From assembly GCA_964439215.1 (NCBI GenBank), contig CAYTNY010000001.1, forward strand, positions 1 through 64,000: a stretch of DNA of 64,000 nt. The letters run 5' to 3'. A program made the translations under genes and the position numbers. Shown in pieces: positions 1-8,205 of the stretch; the first letter of the stretch is position 1; each line of letters begins with the position of its first letter. This DNA comes from CAYTNY01 sp964439215. GTDB taxonomy: Bacteria > Oederibacteriota > PGYV01 > CAYTNY01. The notes beneath the pieces are model-generated. The model saw only the letters and a list, made by a program, of their open reading frames with translations. It was not told where the DNA came from and searched no databases.

Positions 1-6
1 CTCCAA

Positions 7-68
7 GAGTATGTAACAGGCATAAAGCCGCCTGTAACATACTCTATCCTCTCCCTTAGAGGGAGAGG
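7..68. repeat. Two adjacent inverted repeats
   Basis: Two palindromes lie side by side. Positions 7-21 and 30-44 form a 15-bp inverted repeat (GAGTATGTAACAGGC and its complement) with one A-A mismatch and an 8-nt loop. Positions 48-56 and 60-68 form a perfect 9-bp stem (CCTCTCCCT/AGGGAGAGG) with a 3-nt loop. No U-run follows either stem, so neither looks like an intrinsic terminator. They resemble REP-type intergenic palindromes. The rest of 1-143 shows no gene. Confidence 0.6.
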
Positions 69-143
69 GGGAAAAAGAAAAACCGAAAACAATATCCTCA
101 CACGTAACTTTTCCTTCGCAAGGAAATGCAGGCATAAAAAAAA

Positions 144-170
144 GGCGGGAGAAAAACTCCCGCCTTTTTT
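144..170 (-). terminator. Intrinsic terminator after flgE
   Basis: GGCGGGAG (144-151) and CTCCCGCC (157-164) form a perfect 8-bp GC-rich stem around an AAAAA loop. It is flanked by A8 on the left and T6 on the right, so it can terminate in either direction. It lies about 40 nt past the flgE stop and closes the flagellar operon on the minus strand. A second stem (GCGGGCC 177-183 with GGCCCGC 190-196) lies between flgE and it. Confidence 0.85.
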
Positions 171-208
171 ATGTCTGCGGGCCGGTTAGGGCCCGCTTTA
201 AAAACTTA

Positions 209-2068
209 TTACCTTCCGATATTCACGAGCGTGTCAAGCATTGTTGCCGATGTTGTTACGATTCTCGCGTTGGACTCAAAGCCCCTCTGCGCGATAATCA
301 TATTTGTCAGCTCAACCGAAAGATCAACATTTGATCCTTCAAGCGATCCGCCCTCGGTTTTACCCGCGCCGGCTTGACCTGCTTCATTCATTCTTGCTGT
401 TCCTGAGTTTGCGGAAATTGAATACATATTACCGCCTGCTTTTGAAAGGCCCTGCGGATTGCTGAATGTCGCAACAGCAAGCTTTGCTATTGTAAGTGTT
501 TTCTCGTTTGAAAACTCCCCTACAATACCGCCTGTTGAGTCAACGTTCATTCCGATCATGTCTCCGGCTCTCCATCCGTCGGTTTCCTTTGCGTATGCGG
601 TATTATCAGGTATATATGTTGATACACCGCCTACAATCTGATACTCGCCCGAAACATCGCCCGTAAGCCCGTCTCTCAAGCCCGGCTGTGCAGGGTTAAT
701 CTCGGTATTTCCGGCAGGGTCATTAACCGTCACAACGCCTGTTCCCGGACCGGTTGTCGTGTCCCACGAGTTCGGAGTTCCAAAGTGAAGCTGGAAATCA
801 AGATCCAATGCGCCGTCAGACATTATGCCCTGGGCTGCACCACCCGCCGCAGCCGGTATCTGAGTGAATCTAATTTCCGGGCCGTATATTGTCTGCCCAT
901 CAACTTCACTCTCCAACGGCTGTCTATGGAATCCAGCACCGCCTGTACCTGTATCCCATCCGCCGCCTGAAGAAGCAAGCGAGCCGTCCTGGTTAAACCA
1001 GATAGGCGACATAACACTTTGCTCATCCGCACCGCCGCCATTTGCCATATCAATATTTGTACCGCCCACACAGTTGAAATAATCAGGTTCACCCGTGAGA
1101 GTCTCAGAACCTCCAACAAAAGTGGTATCAAAAGCATACCAGTCCCAAACAGGCCTGAAATCATTTCCGCCCGTAGGATCAGTTCCGTGCTGGAAGAACC
1201 ATACAGTAAGGTCTCTCGGGTTGCCGAGCGAATCATATACCGTAAATGTTGCGGTATGATCAGGCACGACTTTTGAGGAGTTCTCATCAGCAGGATCTGT
1301 ATGGAAATAATAGTTTGTTCCTCCGTCACCATCCTGAACATCCTCAAGGTTAACCGAAGCAGCGCCGCCAAGCTGTGAAGGCGCGCTGTTCGGCGAAAAG
1401 TTTGACGGAAGCTCGGTAGGGGCTGCCGCAACGTCGTTTGTCGCATATTGGTTCATAGGCGTATTGGAGTCAAGGTTGCCCGAGAACTTAACAAACCTTG
1501 TTGCCTGTGCGGACATTCTCAGGTCACTGGGTATGTTGACATTGCCTATCTGTGATACATCATCTGTATTAATCGTATATGTTGCTGAATCTATCTGGAA
1601 ACCCGGGTTTCTTGCGGGGTCATCAAGAAATGTTCTTTCAAGATTTCCCATCCAGCCCTGAACAATACCGCCGTCCGCTGTCGTAACATTACCAACATTG
1701 TCCTGAAGAAAATTTCCGGCCCTCGTGTACATTGTTCTTGAGCCTGACGCGACAGTAAAGAATCCTTCTCCAGTTATCGCAACATCAAGCGGATTTCCTG
1801 TTGTCTGAATCGCTCCCTGGGTCATAATCGTGTCAATTGACCCGAGCGCGGCTCCGAGACCCTGCTGCAGCGGATTCTTGCCGCCGATGTTTCCCGCGGT
1901 GCTCGCGGCTGACGCCGAGCCGAGCGACTGTGAAACCTGTTCCTTGAATGTTACCCTCTGTGACTTGTAAGCCACGGTGTTTACGTTAGAAATGTTGTTT
2001 CCGATTGTGTTCATCCAGGTTGTGTGGTTTTTCAGACCTGAAATTGATGAAAACATTGATCCCATCAT
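209..2068 (-). CDS. flgE: Flagellar hook protein FlgE
   Basis: Structural subunit of the flagellar hook, the universal joint between rod and filament. The N-terminus (FSSISGLKNHTTWMNTIGNNISNVNTVAYK pattern, residues about 6-35) is the conserved rod/hook heptad region. The C-terminus, with GSNVDLSVELTNMIIAQRGFE about 45 residues from the end, is the matching helix. The middle contains the flagellin-like hook domains. At 619 residues it is much longer than the enterobacterial protein (about 400), with an enlarged Gly/Thr-rich surface region. The start is ATG 2068 with AGGAGG 9 nt upstream; later in-frame Met codons are possible. It is the last gene of the fliK-flgD-flgE transcription unit. Confidence 0.96.
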   Translation of the reverse strand: MMGSMFSSISGLKNHTTWMNTIGNNISNVNTVAYKSQRVTFKEQVSQSLGSASAASTAGNIGGKNPLQQGLGAALGSIDTIMTQGAIQTTGNPLDVAITGEGFFTVASGSRTMYTRAGNFLQDNVGNVTTADGGIVQGWMGNLERTFLDDPARNPGFQIDSATYTINTDDVSQIGNVNIPSDLRMSAQATRFVKFSGNLDSNTPMNQYATNDVAAAPTELPSNFSPNSAPSQLGGAASVNLEDVQDGDGGTNYYFHTDPADENSSKVVPDHTATFTVYDSLGNPRDLTVWFFQHGTDPTGGNDFRPVWDWYAFDTTFVGGSETLTGEPDYFNCVGGTNIDMANGGGADEQSVMSPIWFNQDGSLASSGGGWDTGTGGAGFHRQPLESEVDGQTIYGPEIRFTQIPAAAGGAAQGIMSDGALDLDFQLHFGTPNSWDTTTGPGTGVVTVNDPAGNTEINPAQPGLRDGLTGDVSGEYQIVGGVSTYIPDNTAYAKETDGWRAGDMIGMNVDSTGGIVGEFSNEKTLTIAKLAVATFSNPQGLSKAGGNMYSISANSGTARMNEAGQAGAGKTEGGSLEGSNVDLSVELTNMIIAQRGFESNARIVTTSATMLDTLVNIGR

Positions 2069-2093
2069 AGTTGGATCGCCTCCTGAGTTTTAA

Positions 2094-2160
2094 TTAAACG
2101 CATATTCGATGCGTTTTTTGGAGGCCCCCGCTTTACTCAAAAGCAAAGCAGTCCGGCCTC
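2094..2160 (-). other. Hairpins in the flgE leader
   Basis: The gap between the TIGR02530 gene and flgE holds two stems. CGCAT/ATGCG at about 2099-2113 is followed on the plus side by T6. A longer one has outer arms GAGGCC (about 2120) and GGCCTC (2155-2160) and inner arms GCTTT/AAAGC. In the minus-strand mRNA they lie just upstream of the flgE ribosome site. They could stabilise or segment the mRNA so that hook protein is made in excess. This role is inferred. Confidence 0.5.
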
Positions 2161-2171
2161 AAATCTGGTTC

Positions 2172-2570
2172 TCAAGCAATTACCGCAGAATCTATATTGG
2201 TAAATACATTTTCCTGCATACCCGCTCTGTCAACCGCGGTAATTACCGTACTGTTCTTTACGCTTACAACAAGCGAAAAGTTTTCAAAGACCATAAGCGT
2301 CTCATTTGCCCCTTTTTCTTTTGCTTTTCCGAGGGCATTCTGAAGCCTGCTCATTACTTCAGGATTCATATCAATATTACGCGAATGAATCCTCTTTTCA
2401 GCGTGAGAGGAAAATTTAATATCCTGCTCTTTACCCGCTACCTGCTGCTGATCCAATACCTGCTTAAACGATGGAGTACCCCGGTCTGTCTTCTGCAGAT
2501 TCCGGCTGCGCTGCTGTGCTTCCTGCAGCTGCGACAGCTTCTGAAACTGTGAATTAATATTGTTTACCAA
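2172..2570 (-). CDS. Flagellar operon protein, TIGR02530 family
   Basis: Small protein of the family found between flgD and flgE in many flagellar operons (TIGR02530). The first about 50 residues are Gln-rich and probably flexible. The conserved part begins at FSSHAEKRIHSRNIDM (about residues 53-68) and continues through the KAKEKGANETLMVFENFSLVVSVKN region. Its exact molecular role is not established; hook assembly is suggested only by gene position. It lies 14 nt after flgD and about 100 nt before flgE, in the same transcription unit. Length (132 residues) is normal for the family. Confidence 0.85.
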   Translation of the reverse strand: MVNNINSQFQKLSQLQEAQQRSRNLQKTDRGTPSFKQVLDQQQVAGKEQDIKFSSHAEKRIHSRNIDMNPEVMSRLQNALGKAKEKGANETLMVFENFSLVVSVKNSTVITAVDRAGMQENVFTNIDSAVIA

Positions 2571-2584
2571 CTGGTATCACCACC

Positions 2585-3028
2585 TTACGCTTTTATTTCT
2601 GTAACTGAAGAAAGTCCGAATTCCTGTCCGTTCACTACTATCTTCGGATCTCCATCAGCAAATCTTACCGCACTTACCTGTCCTTCAACATTTCCCGCTT
2701 CCGTGCTTATGGCAACATTCTTTCCGATAAGCGACGCTGCCTGAGTCGTGTTCTGCATCATCATAAGCCCGATAATATTGTCATTAAGCGAGGTTATGCT
2801 GTCCGCAAACGTCTGATTCAGGTTTGTCATCTGTTCAAGCGAAGAAAACTGCGCCATATCAGCGACAAAAGACTCGTCCTCCATAGGCTTTAACGGGTCC
2901 TGATACTTGAGCTTCGTAATAAGCATTTCCAGAAAATCCATCTTGCCCAGCGCTGAATCAGGATTATCCACCATTGATGTTGCTGTTTCGCTCAAACTGT
3001 TTGTAGATCCTACTCCGGATACATCCAT
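2585..3028 (-). CDS. flgD: Flagellar hook-capping protein FlgD
   Basis: Scaffold that caps the growing hook and allows FlgE polymerisation. The N-terminal FlgD signature is clear: MDFLEMLITKLKYQDPLKPM at about residues 30-49, then ESFVADMAQFSSLEQM. At 147 residues it is a short FlgD: after the N-terminal half there is only a small beta-rich segment (GKNVAISTEAGNVEGQVSAV), without the full FlgD-Ig/Tudor extension of the roughly 220-residue enterobacterial protein. A similar short form is common in Gram-positive flagellar operons. A ribosome site (AGGAGG) precedes ATG 3028, and fliK ends 19 nt upstream. Confidence 0.93.
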   Translation of the reverse strand: MDVSGVGSTNSLSETATSMVDNPDSALGKMDFLEMLITKLKYQDPLKPMEDESFVADMAQFSSLEQMTNLNQTFADSITSLNDNIIGLMMMQNTTQAASLIGKNVAISTEAGNVEGQVSAVRFADGDPKIVVNGQEFGLSSVTEIKA

Positions 3029-3047
3029 TTATTATTCACCTCCTTTC

Positions 3048-5396
3048 TTAAGCAAAATAGTTTAGGTAGCCGGTAAACGGCGCTGAAACCGCTTCGGTAC
3101 CATCAGCCTCCGGCAGCCCGGATAAAGCTGTATCGTTCAATGCGCCGCCTTCCCATTGCGCAAATTCATCAAAAGAACCTTCAAAATCTCCGCGTCCATC
3201 GCTGTTAAGCATTGATATTTCAATATTTTCAATATCCACTCCGGCATTTCCGAGGGAAGCTCTGAGTTCCGCCGTATTTACCCTTAATATTTCCCTTGCT
3301 TCAGCACCCGCAACCTGTATCTTTGCGTTTACTTTTTTATCAGCGGTCTCAAGTTTTATTATGACAATTCCCAGATTTTCGGGCCTTAAGAACATTTTTA
3401 TTTCAGTTGTTTTCGGCGACAGCGCGTTTCCCGCCACTGCTTCAGAAACCTGCTTTAAAATAATATCGGTTTTTGCCGCCTTTGCAAATGAAGCCAGATT
3501 TTCAAAAACAGCGTTATTTGCCGCGGTTTTTAAATGATTTTCATTTTTTATCTCAAATCCCATATTTTTAACCAGCCATTCCATATCTTTTACAAGCGGA
3601 TTCTTTTCAGCGTTTGCTTCCCCGCTTTTAGGCGCGGGATTCACACTGCGCTCCGGCCGGGCCTCTTTAGGCGTTTCAGCGTTTTTAACATCCGCCGCGT
3701 TTGCTTTAAGTTTTAAGTTTTCCGTGTTTTCAGGCGCAGCCGCCGGAACAGGATTTTCTTTTGCGGTTATTCCTGACATTGTTTCGGGCGAAGAAGTCTG
3801 CGCGGCGGCGCGGGCCCCTTCACGGGCCGCTGTCTCCGCGGGTTTTGTGTTTATAAGACCATCCGCGGTTTTTGTCCGCGCGGCATTCTCTGATGCCGGT
3901 GCTGCTTCAGCTTTTACCGCCGGCGCAGGTTCGGGCAAAACCGTGTTTTTCATTGGTTCCTGCGGTGCTGTTTCCGCGTTTTTTATTATTTCCATTCTGC
4001 CGTTAAGCTGCTTTAAAAGCGACGCAATCTTCATAAAAATATCTCCGTCCTGCTTTAAAGCCTGCTGTGCAGCCGGAGCATTGTCCCCCGCATTGCCGCC
4101 TTTATCCGTATTTACGCTTATTCCTCTGATATTTCCAGAAACAGCCTCAGGCAGGGGATTATTTGATGTATCCGCGGAAAAAGAGCCGCTTAAACTGCCT
4201 GCCCCCGCGGATGATGAAAGAACACCATTAAAAATCCCGGCCAGTCCGTTTATTTTTGAAGCTGTTTCGGCTGCCTGCTGTTCAACAGCGCCGGTATTTA
4301 TTAAAATATTTTTATTTCCTGAAATTTCAGGAGTGTTTTCAGAAGCAGTTTTAGGCGGAACCCCCGTAACCTGTGCTTCCACTGACACAACGGAATTCTG
4401 CGCTCTGTTTTCAACCGCGGCAAGCCTGACTGCCGAGAAAGTATTTTCTCCGGAACTCACCGAAGGCATAAGCATTGAAACCAGTTTATTAACAGATTCC
4501 ACAGCTTCTTTGACCTGTGTATTTATTTCTTTGATTTCAGACGAACTCACTGAAGGGCCTTTCTCTGATACTGCTTTTTTCAAAACTGCCGCGGCTTCCA
4601 TTATATCCCTGTTCAGCTGTGCGGCAAATTCTTTTACGGTTTCAGCAGGAACTTCTGTTTTTACAAAAGCCGCGCTTTTTGCCGTATCAGCGGATATTTC
4701 AATCCGTCCGGCGCCGGCGCCGGCCGGTTCTTTTCCTGCCTGTGTTTTTACATCAGGGACCGCCGGCATTTCCGCACGCACGGGAGCGTTTTGCGCCTCC
4801 CGCAAAACTTTCTGCTCAGCGGCCTGCGGCACAGAACCCGTATTAACAATTTCTGTATTATTCCTGTTTGACGCACCCGCGTCTTTTGAATCTGTCTGCA
4901 AATCTTTGTTATTGCCGGAAATATCTTTATTGTTTTGAACATCAAAAGCAGCATCTTTTAAATCCGCCCGAAGCGCTTTTCCCAAAGCAGTATCTGCCGC
5001 CAGCTGCACAGCGGCCGCTTTTATGCTCTCATAAAGAATATTTTTTTCATCAGCGCTCAGGCCCTGAGCAAATGCTTTCACAACAGGATCCTGCGCTATT
5101 TCAGCTTTGCCTGAAACCGCAATGCTGCCGGCTTTGTCCATAATGAATAACGCGGATACAGCTTTATAAAGAGCGGAGTGAAGTTTTTGATTTGCGATAA
5201 GATCTTCGGCAAGGCCGGCTTTCTGAATATCATTCCTGCTGTTTTCCTGCTGCAGCATAATATCGGACATAATGCCTTTAAATGCATTAATACTATTATT
5301 GGAATTGTTTTCATTGATAACATCTATCGGAATACCCTGCTTTGCGGACAGACTTTGTACGTTGAGCGCTGTCAACGACAAATTTAAATTGACCAC
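3048..5396 (-). CDS. fliK: Flagellar hook-length control protein FliK
   Basis: Secreted molecular ruler that ends hook growth and switches the export apparatus to filament substrates. The first about 620 residues are low-complexity Ala/Glu/Lys/Asn/Pro-rich sequence, as in other FliK ruler regions. The conserved export-switch domain is at about residues 650-745 (EIKMFLRPENLGIVIIKLE...), matching the Flg_hook domain. At 782 residues it is long compared with E. coli FliK (375), and the hook protein encoded in the same operon is also large. The start is GTG 5396, with AAGGAGG 7 nt upstream inside a small hairpin. First gene of its transcription unit. Confidence 0.9.
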   Translation of the reverse strand: MVNLNLSLTALNVQSLSAKQGIPIDVINENNSNNSINAFKGIMSDIMLQQENSRNDIQKAGLAEDLIANQKLHSALYKAVSALFIMDKAGSIAVSGKAEIAQDPVVKAFAQGLSADEKNILYESIKAAAVQLAADTALGKALRADLKDAAFDVQNNKDISGNNKDLQTDSKDAGASNRNNTEIVNTGSVPQAAEQKVLREAQNAPVRAEMPAVPDVKTQAGKEPAGAGAGRIEISADTAKSAAFVKTEVPAETVKEFAAQLNRDIMEAAAVLKKAVSEKGPSVSSSEIKEINTQVKEAVESVNKLVSMLMPSVSSGENTFSAVRLAAVENRAQNSVVSVEAQVTGVPPKTASENTPEISGNKNILINTGAVEQQAAETASKINGLAGIFNGVLSSSAGAGSLSGSFSADTSNNPLPEAVSGNIRGISVNTDKGGNAGDNAPAAQQALKQDGDIFMKIASLLKQLNGRMEIIKNAETAPQEPMKNTVLPEPAPAVKAEAAPASENAARTKTADGLINTKPAETAAREGARAAAQTSSPETMSGITAKENPVPAAAPENTENLKLKANAADVKNAETPKEARPERSVNPAPKSGEANAEKNPLVKDMEWLVKNMGFEIKNENHLKTAANNAVFENLASFAKAAKTDIILKQVSEAVAGNALSPKTTEIKMFLRPENLGIVIIKLETADKKVNAKIQVAGAEAREILRVNTAELRASLGNAGVDIENIEISMLNSDGRGDFEGSFDEFAQWEGGALNDTALSGLPEADGTEAVSAPFTGYLNYFA

Positions 5397-5400
5397 AACT

Positions 5401-5458
5401 ATGCCTCCTTTGGCATTTTACCGGCGGCCCTCCTTGCGGTCCGGACCATACTGCCGGT
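5401..5458 (-). promoter_or_regulatory. Structured fliK leader with hairpin ribosome site
   Basis: The leader RNA between the promoter and the fliK GTG contains consecutive stems. One is GGAAT/ATTCC just upstream. The next is a 6-bp stem ACCGGC (5420-5425)/GCCGGT (5453-5458) whose loop holds the palindrome GGTCCGGACC. The last is ATGCC/GGCAT (about 5400-5416 region) with the ribosome site AGGAGG spanning its loop and 3' arm. This could sequester the ribosome site. It does not match the c-di-GMP-I or -II riboswitch cores that I know. Confidence 0.45.
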
Positions 5459-5510
5459 GGAATAATCGATTCCTTAAACACCACGTTCTCGTACTATTTC
5501 AGTTAATACA

Positions 5511-5540
5511 AGTTTACACTATAAAACATAAATCTGTCAA
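5511..5540 (-). promoter_or_regulatory. Sigma-70-type promoter of fliK-flgD-flgE
   Basis: The minus strand reads TTGACA (5540-5535), an 18-nt spacer and TAAACT (5516-5511), with an A/T-rich tract upstream that could act as an UP element. It lies in the 210-nt gap between fliJ and fliK and splits the flagellar cluster into two transcription units. The match is to the housekeeping consensus, not to sigma-28 or sigma-54 sites. Confidence 0.65.
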
Positions 5541-5606
5541 CTAAAATTTCAATTTTTTTTTTGCTTTTTTTCCAAAAAACTTACATTGTTCCTTTTATGC
5601 ATGTTT

Positions 5607-6062
5607 TCAGAAATTATGCTGTTCTTTGCGGTTATATTTGCTTATAGAGGTTTCATCAAGCTGTTTCTGCTCCGCGGCAAGAATGTTTTTATTAAATATC
5701 TTATAATCCCTGTCTCTGAGCTTTTCAAATATCTTTTTTTCCTTTGAAGCTTCAACAACCTCTTCTCTCTTCCTGTCCGCCATTTTATGGAGCTCCTGTA
5801 TCTTTTTTTCAGCTTCAACAATACGGTACCTGAGCACCGAAAGATGCTGTTCGTAATAAATAAGCCTGCCTATATCGGTTCCTTTCTGTTTTTCCTCATT
5901 CTTCATACGCAGATTTTCAGCGCTGCTCCGGCTTACTGCTTTGCGTATTTTTTCCTGCTCAAGCCTCAGAGCAGTAAGATGCATAAGCTCTCTTTTCAGC
6001 GCCTCTTCTTTTTTTTCCTTGACCCTCAGAACCGTATCAAAACGGAAAACAAATTTTTTCAT
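5607..6062 (-). CDS. fliJ: Flagellar export protein FliJ
   Basis: Soluble coiled-coil stalk of the flagellar export ATPase, which couples the FliI hexamer to the export gate. The N-terminal pattern MKKFVFRFDTVLRVKEKKEE is typical of FliJ. The rest is an almost uninterrupted antiparallel coiled coil rich in Lys/Glu/Arg. Length (151 residues) is normal. It starts 6 nt after the fliI stop and is the last gene of the upstream flagellar unit; a promoter and leader follow before fliK. Confidence 0.88.
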   Translation of the reverse strand: MKKFVFRFDTVLRVKEKKEEALKRELMHLTALRLEQEKIRKAVSRSSAENLRMKNEEKQKGTDIGRLIYYEQHLSVLRYRIVEAEKKIQELHKMADRKREEVVEASKEKKIFEKLRDRDYKIFNKNILAAEQKQLDETSISKYNRKEQHNF

Positions 6063-6068
6063 AATAGT

Positions 6069-7394
6069 TTACTCTTCCCCGGGCGGAAAAAGCGCGATAA
6101 GCCTTTTTATTGTTTCTTCATACTCCGTCTTTTCATCTATGCCCTGTATCAGAAATTTTTTCACATCGCCTATTTTGCTTATGGCCCGGTCTATCTGCGG
6201 GTTTGACCCTTCCACATACGCGCCTATATTTATAAGGTCCTCGGCATTTTTATAAGTGGAAAGCGTTTCTTTAAGTTTTCCCGCGGCGCGTCTGTGTTCA
6301 TCGGATGTTATGTCTATCATACACCTGGAAACCGAATCAAGAAGATCAACCGGCGGATAATGGTTCTGGGACGCTATCTGCCTGGAGAGCGCAATATGCC
6401 CGTCAAGTATTGCCCTGACCGAATCTGATATCGGCTCGTTCAGGTCGTCCGCTTCCACAAGCACGGTATAAAGCCCTGTGATGGATCCCTCATGCGGGGT
6501 CGTTCCCGCTCTTTCAAGAAGCTTGGGCAGAAGCGCAAAAACAGACGGCGTGTATCCTTTTGTCGTGGGAGGCTCGCCTATCGCGAGTCCTATTTCCCTC
6601 TGCGCCATGGCAAACCTTGTTACAGAATCCATCATAAGCATTACATTATATCCCTTATCCCTGAAATACTCGGCTATGGCGGTTCCCACAAACGCGCCCA
6701 TTCTCCTTATAAGAGCGGGCTGGTCGGAAGTCGCCGCAATCACAACAGACCTTTTTAAGCCTTCTTTTTTCAGGTCCTTTTCTATAAAATCCCTGACCTC
6801 GCGCCCTCTTTCTCCCACGAGCGCTATAACGTTTATATCCGCGGATGTATTTCTTGCTATCATTCCGAGCGTTGTTGATTTTCCCACTCCTGACCCCGAA
6901 AAAATACCCATCCTCTGGCCCGTGCCTATCGTAAGAGCGCCGTCAATGCTTCTTATGCCCATGGCAACCGGATCCTGTATTTTTTTTCTGGTTATGGGAT
7001 CGGAAGGTTTGTTGTAAACAGAATAATATTCTTTTGTTTTTAATCTGCCTTTGTTGTCTATAGGTTTTCCCAGCCCGTCAAGCACTCTGCCCAAAAGGCC
7101 CTCCCCCACAGATACTTTGAATTCCTCTTCGGTGGGAAAAACTTTTGCGCCCGGCCCTATTCCGTGCAGGTCGCCCAGCGGCATCAGCAGAGCTTTGCCT
7201 TCCCGGAAGCCCACGATCTCGGCTTCAAGGACAACGTCCTCGTTTCTGGAAATCACTCTGCACACCTCGCCAACCGAGGCTCTGAGCCCGGCAGCCTCAA
7301 GAACAAGGCCCACTATCTGGGTTACTTTGCCGCTGGTTTTAAGCGGATCAATTTTGGCAAGTCTTGAATGGTATTTTTGAATGTCAGGTTTCAT
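6069..7394 (-). CDS. fliI: Flagellum-specific export ATPase FliI
   Basis: Hexameric ATPase that energises export of rod, hook and filament proteins, homologous to the F1-ATPase beta subunit. Walker A is GSGVGKS at residues 167-173, and Walker B is MLMMDSVTRFAMAQREIG at about 250-265. The ERGREVRDFIEKDL and GEPPTTKGYTPSVFA stretches are characteristic of FliI. The length of 441 residues is standard. It starts at ATG 7394 with AGGAG 8 nt upstream, directly after the fliH stop. Confidence 0.97.
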   Translation of the reverse strand: MKPDIQKYHSRLAKIDPLKTSGKVTQIVGLVLEAAGLRASVGEVCRVISRNEDVVLEAEIVGFREGKALLMPLGDLHGIGPGAKVFPTEEEFKVSVGEGLLGRVLDGLGKPIDNKGRLKTKEYYSVYNKPSDPITRKKIQDPVAMGIRSIDGALTIGTGQRMGIFSGSGVGKSTTLGMIARNTSADINVIALVGERGREVRDFIEKDLKKEGLKRSVVIAATSDQPALIRRMGAFVGTAIAEYFRDKGYNVMLMMDSVTRFAMAQREIGLAIGEPPTTKGYTPSVFALLPKLLERAGTTPHEGSITGLYTVLVEADDLNEPISDSVRAILDGHIALSRQIASQNHYPPVDLLDSVSRCMIDITSDEHRRAAGKLKETLSTYKNAEDLINIGAYVEGSNPQIDRAISKIGDVKKFLIQGIDEKTEYEETIKRLIALFPPGEE

Positions 7395-7395
7395 T

Positions 7396-8205
7396 TCACT
7401 CTCCTGCCGAGAGTTTCTTCTTTATCTCCCCAAACTGATTTTCAATGTCCGTGTCTATAATTTCTGTTTTTGATTCAAGCCTGCACTCGCCCGGGTCAAG
7501 CATATCATCAGGATGTATATGAAGCGCCTCAACAAGATCCGTTATATTCTCAAAATCATCCCTGTGGGATTTAACAAGCTCAAGATCTTCCGGATGGCAG
7601 TAAATATATATTTTTTCCTTGTCCTCAAGCCTCATTATCGCTTCTTTTACATGCTCTATTATTATTTTCCTGTCTGTTTTCAGTTCATTGATCACAACTT
7701 TTTTCGCGATGCCGGCCGCAAGATCAACTATTTCCTTCTCTGTTTCATTTATTATTTTGGCCTTTTCAGAAGCGGCTTTTTCTGTTATTGATTCCAGGCG
7801 CTTTACAAGCAGACTGTATTTTTCCTCTGCTTCTTCTTTGCCTTTGCCGGCCCCTTCCCCGCGTCCTTTTTCAAAGCCTTCTTCATATCCCTGCTTTGAT
7901 TTTTCTTCCTTCAGCGCCTCTGCTTCTTCCCGCGCTTTTTGCATTATGCTTTCAGCGTCTTTCTCGGCTTTGCCCGTCATTTCCCCGTACTCTTTTTTCA
8001 GTTCTTCAAGTTCATTCTGTTTTTCCCGCAAAAGAGCGTCTGTTTCCTTTACCCGGGCGTTCAGATCCTCAAGTTTTTCTTCGGGTGTTTTTTCTTTCTT
8101 CTTTTCCGCGGGCTTTACCGCGGTTTTCGGCAGATAAACATTCCGCAGTTTATATTCCTCGTCCGAAAGATCATAATCTCCGGTTTTAAAAATATTCTTA
8201 TACAA
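7396..8205 (-). CDS. fliH: Flagellar assembly protein FliH
   Basis: Regulator/stator of the FliI export ATPase. A Lys/Glu-rich coiled coil fills residues about 35-150, with a GxxxG-type Gly-rich run (YEEGFEKGRGEGAGKGKEEA) at about 105-124 that is typical of FliH. The C-terminal globular part (about 150-265: AAGIAKKVVINELKTDRKIIIEHVKEAI...) matches the FliH/YscL/V-ATPase E-subunit fold. The predicted start is TTG 8205 with GGAGG 9 nt upstream, overlapping the fliG end by 8 nt, so translational coupling is likely. Confidence 0.88.
   Translation of the reverse strand: MYKNIFKTGDYDLSDEEYKLRNVYLPKTAVKPAEKKKEKTPEEKLEDLNARVKETDALLREKQNELEELKKEYGEMTGKAEKDAESIMQKAREEAEALKEEKSKQGYEEGFEKGRGEGAGKGKEEAEEKYSLLVKRLESITEKAASEKAKIINETEKEIVDLAAGIAKKVVINELKTDRKIIIEHVKEAIMRLEDKEKIYIYCHPEDLELVKSHRDDFENITDLVEALHIHPDDMLDPGECRLESKTEIIDTDIENQFGEIKKKLSAGE

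Noticed and set aside
823..1446. 207-codon minus-strand open frame within flgE
   Set aside because: Out-of-frame shadow of the hook gene, Arg/Leu-rich with no recognisable domain and no ribosome site.
3724..4938. 404-codon plus-strand open frame
   Set aside because: It is antisense to fliK, has biased Ala/Phe/Ser composition caused by the low-complexity Ala/Glu/Lys-rich gene, and shows no ribosome site or family motif.
5397..5540. c-di-GMP riboswitch before fliK
   Set aside because: The stems and the GGACCGCAAGG stretch look suggestive, but the conserved cores of the known c-di-GMP-I and -II classes are not present.
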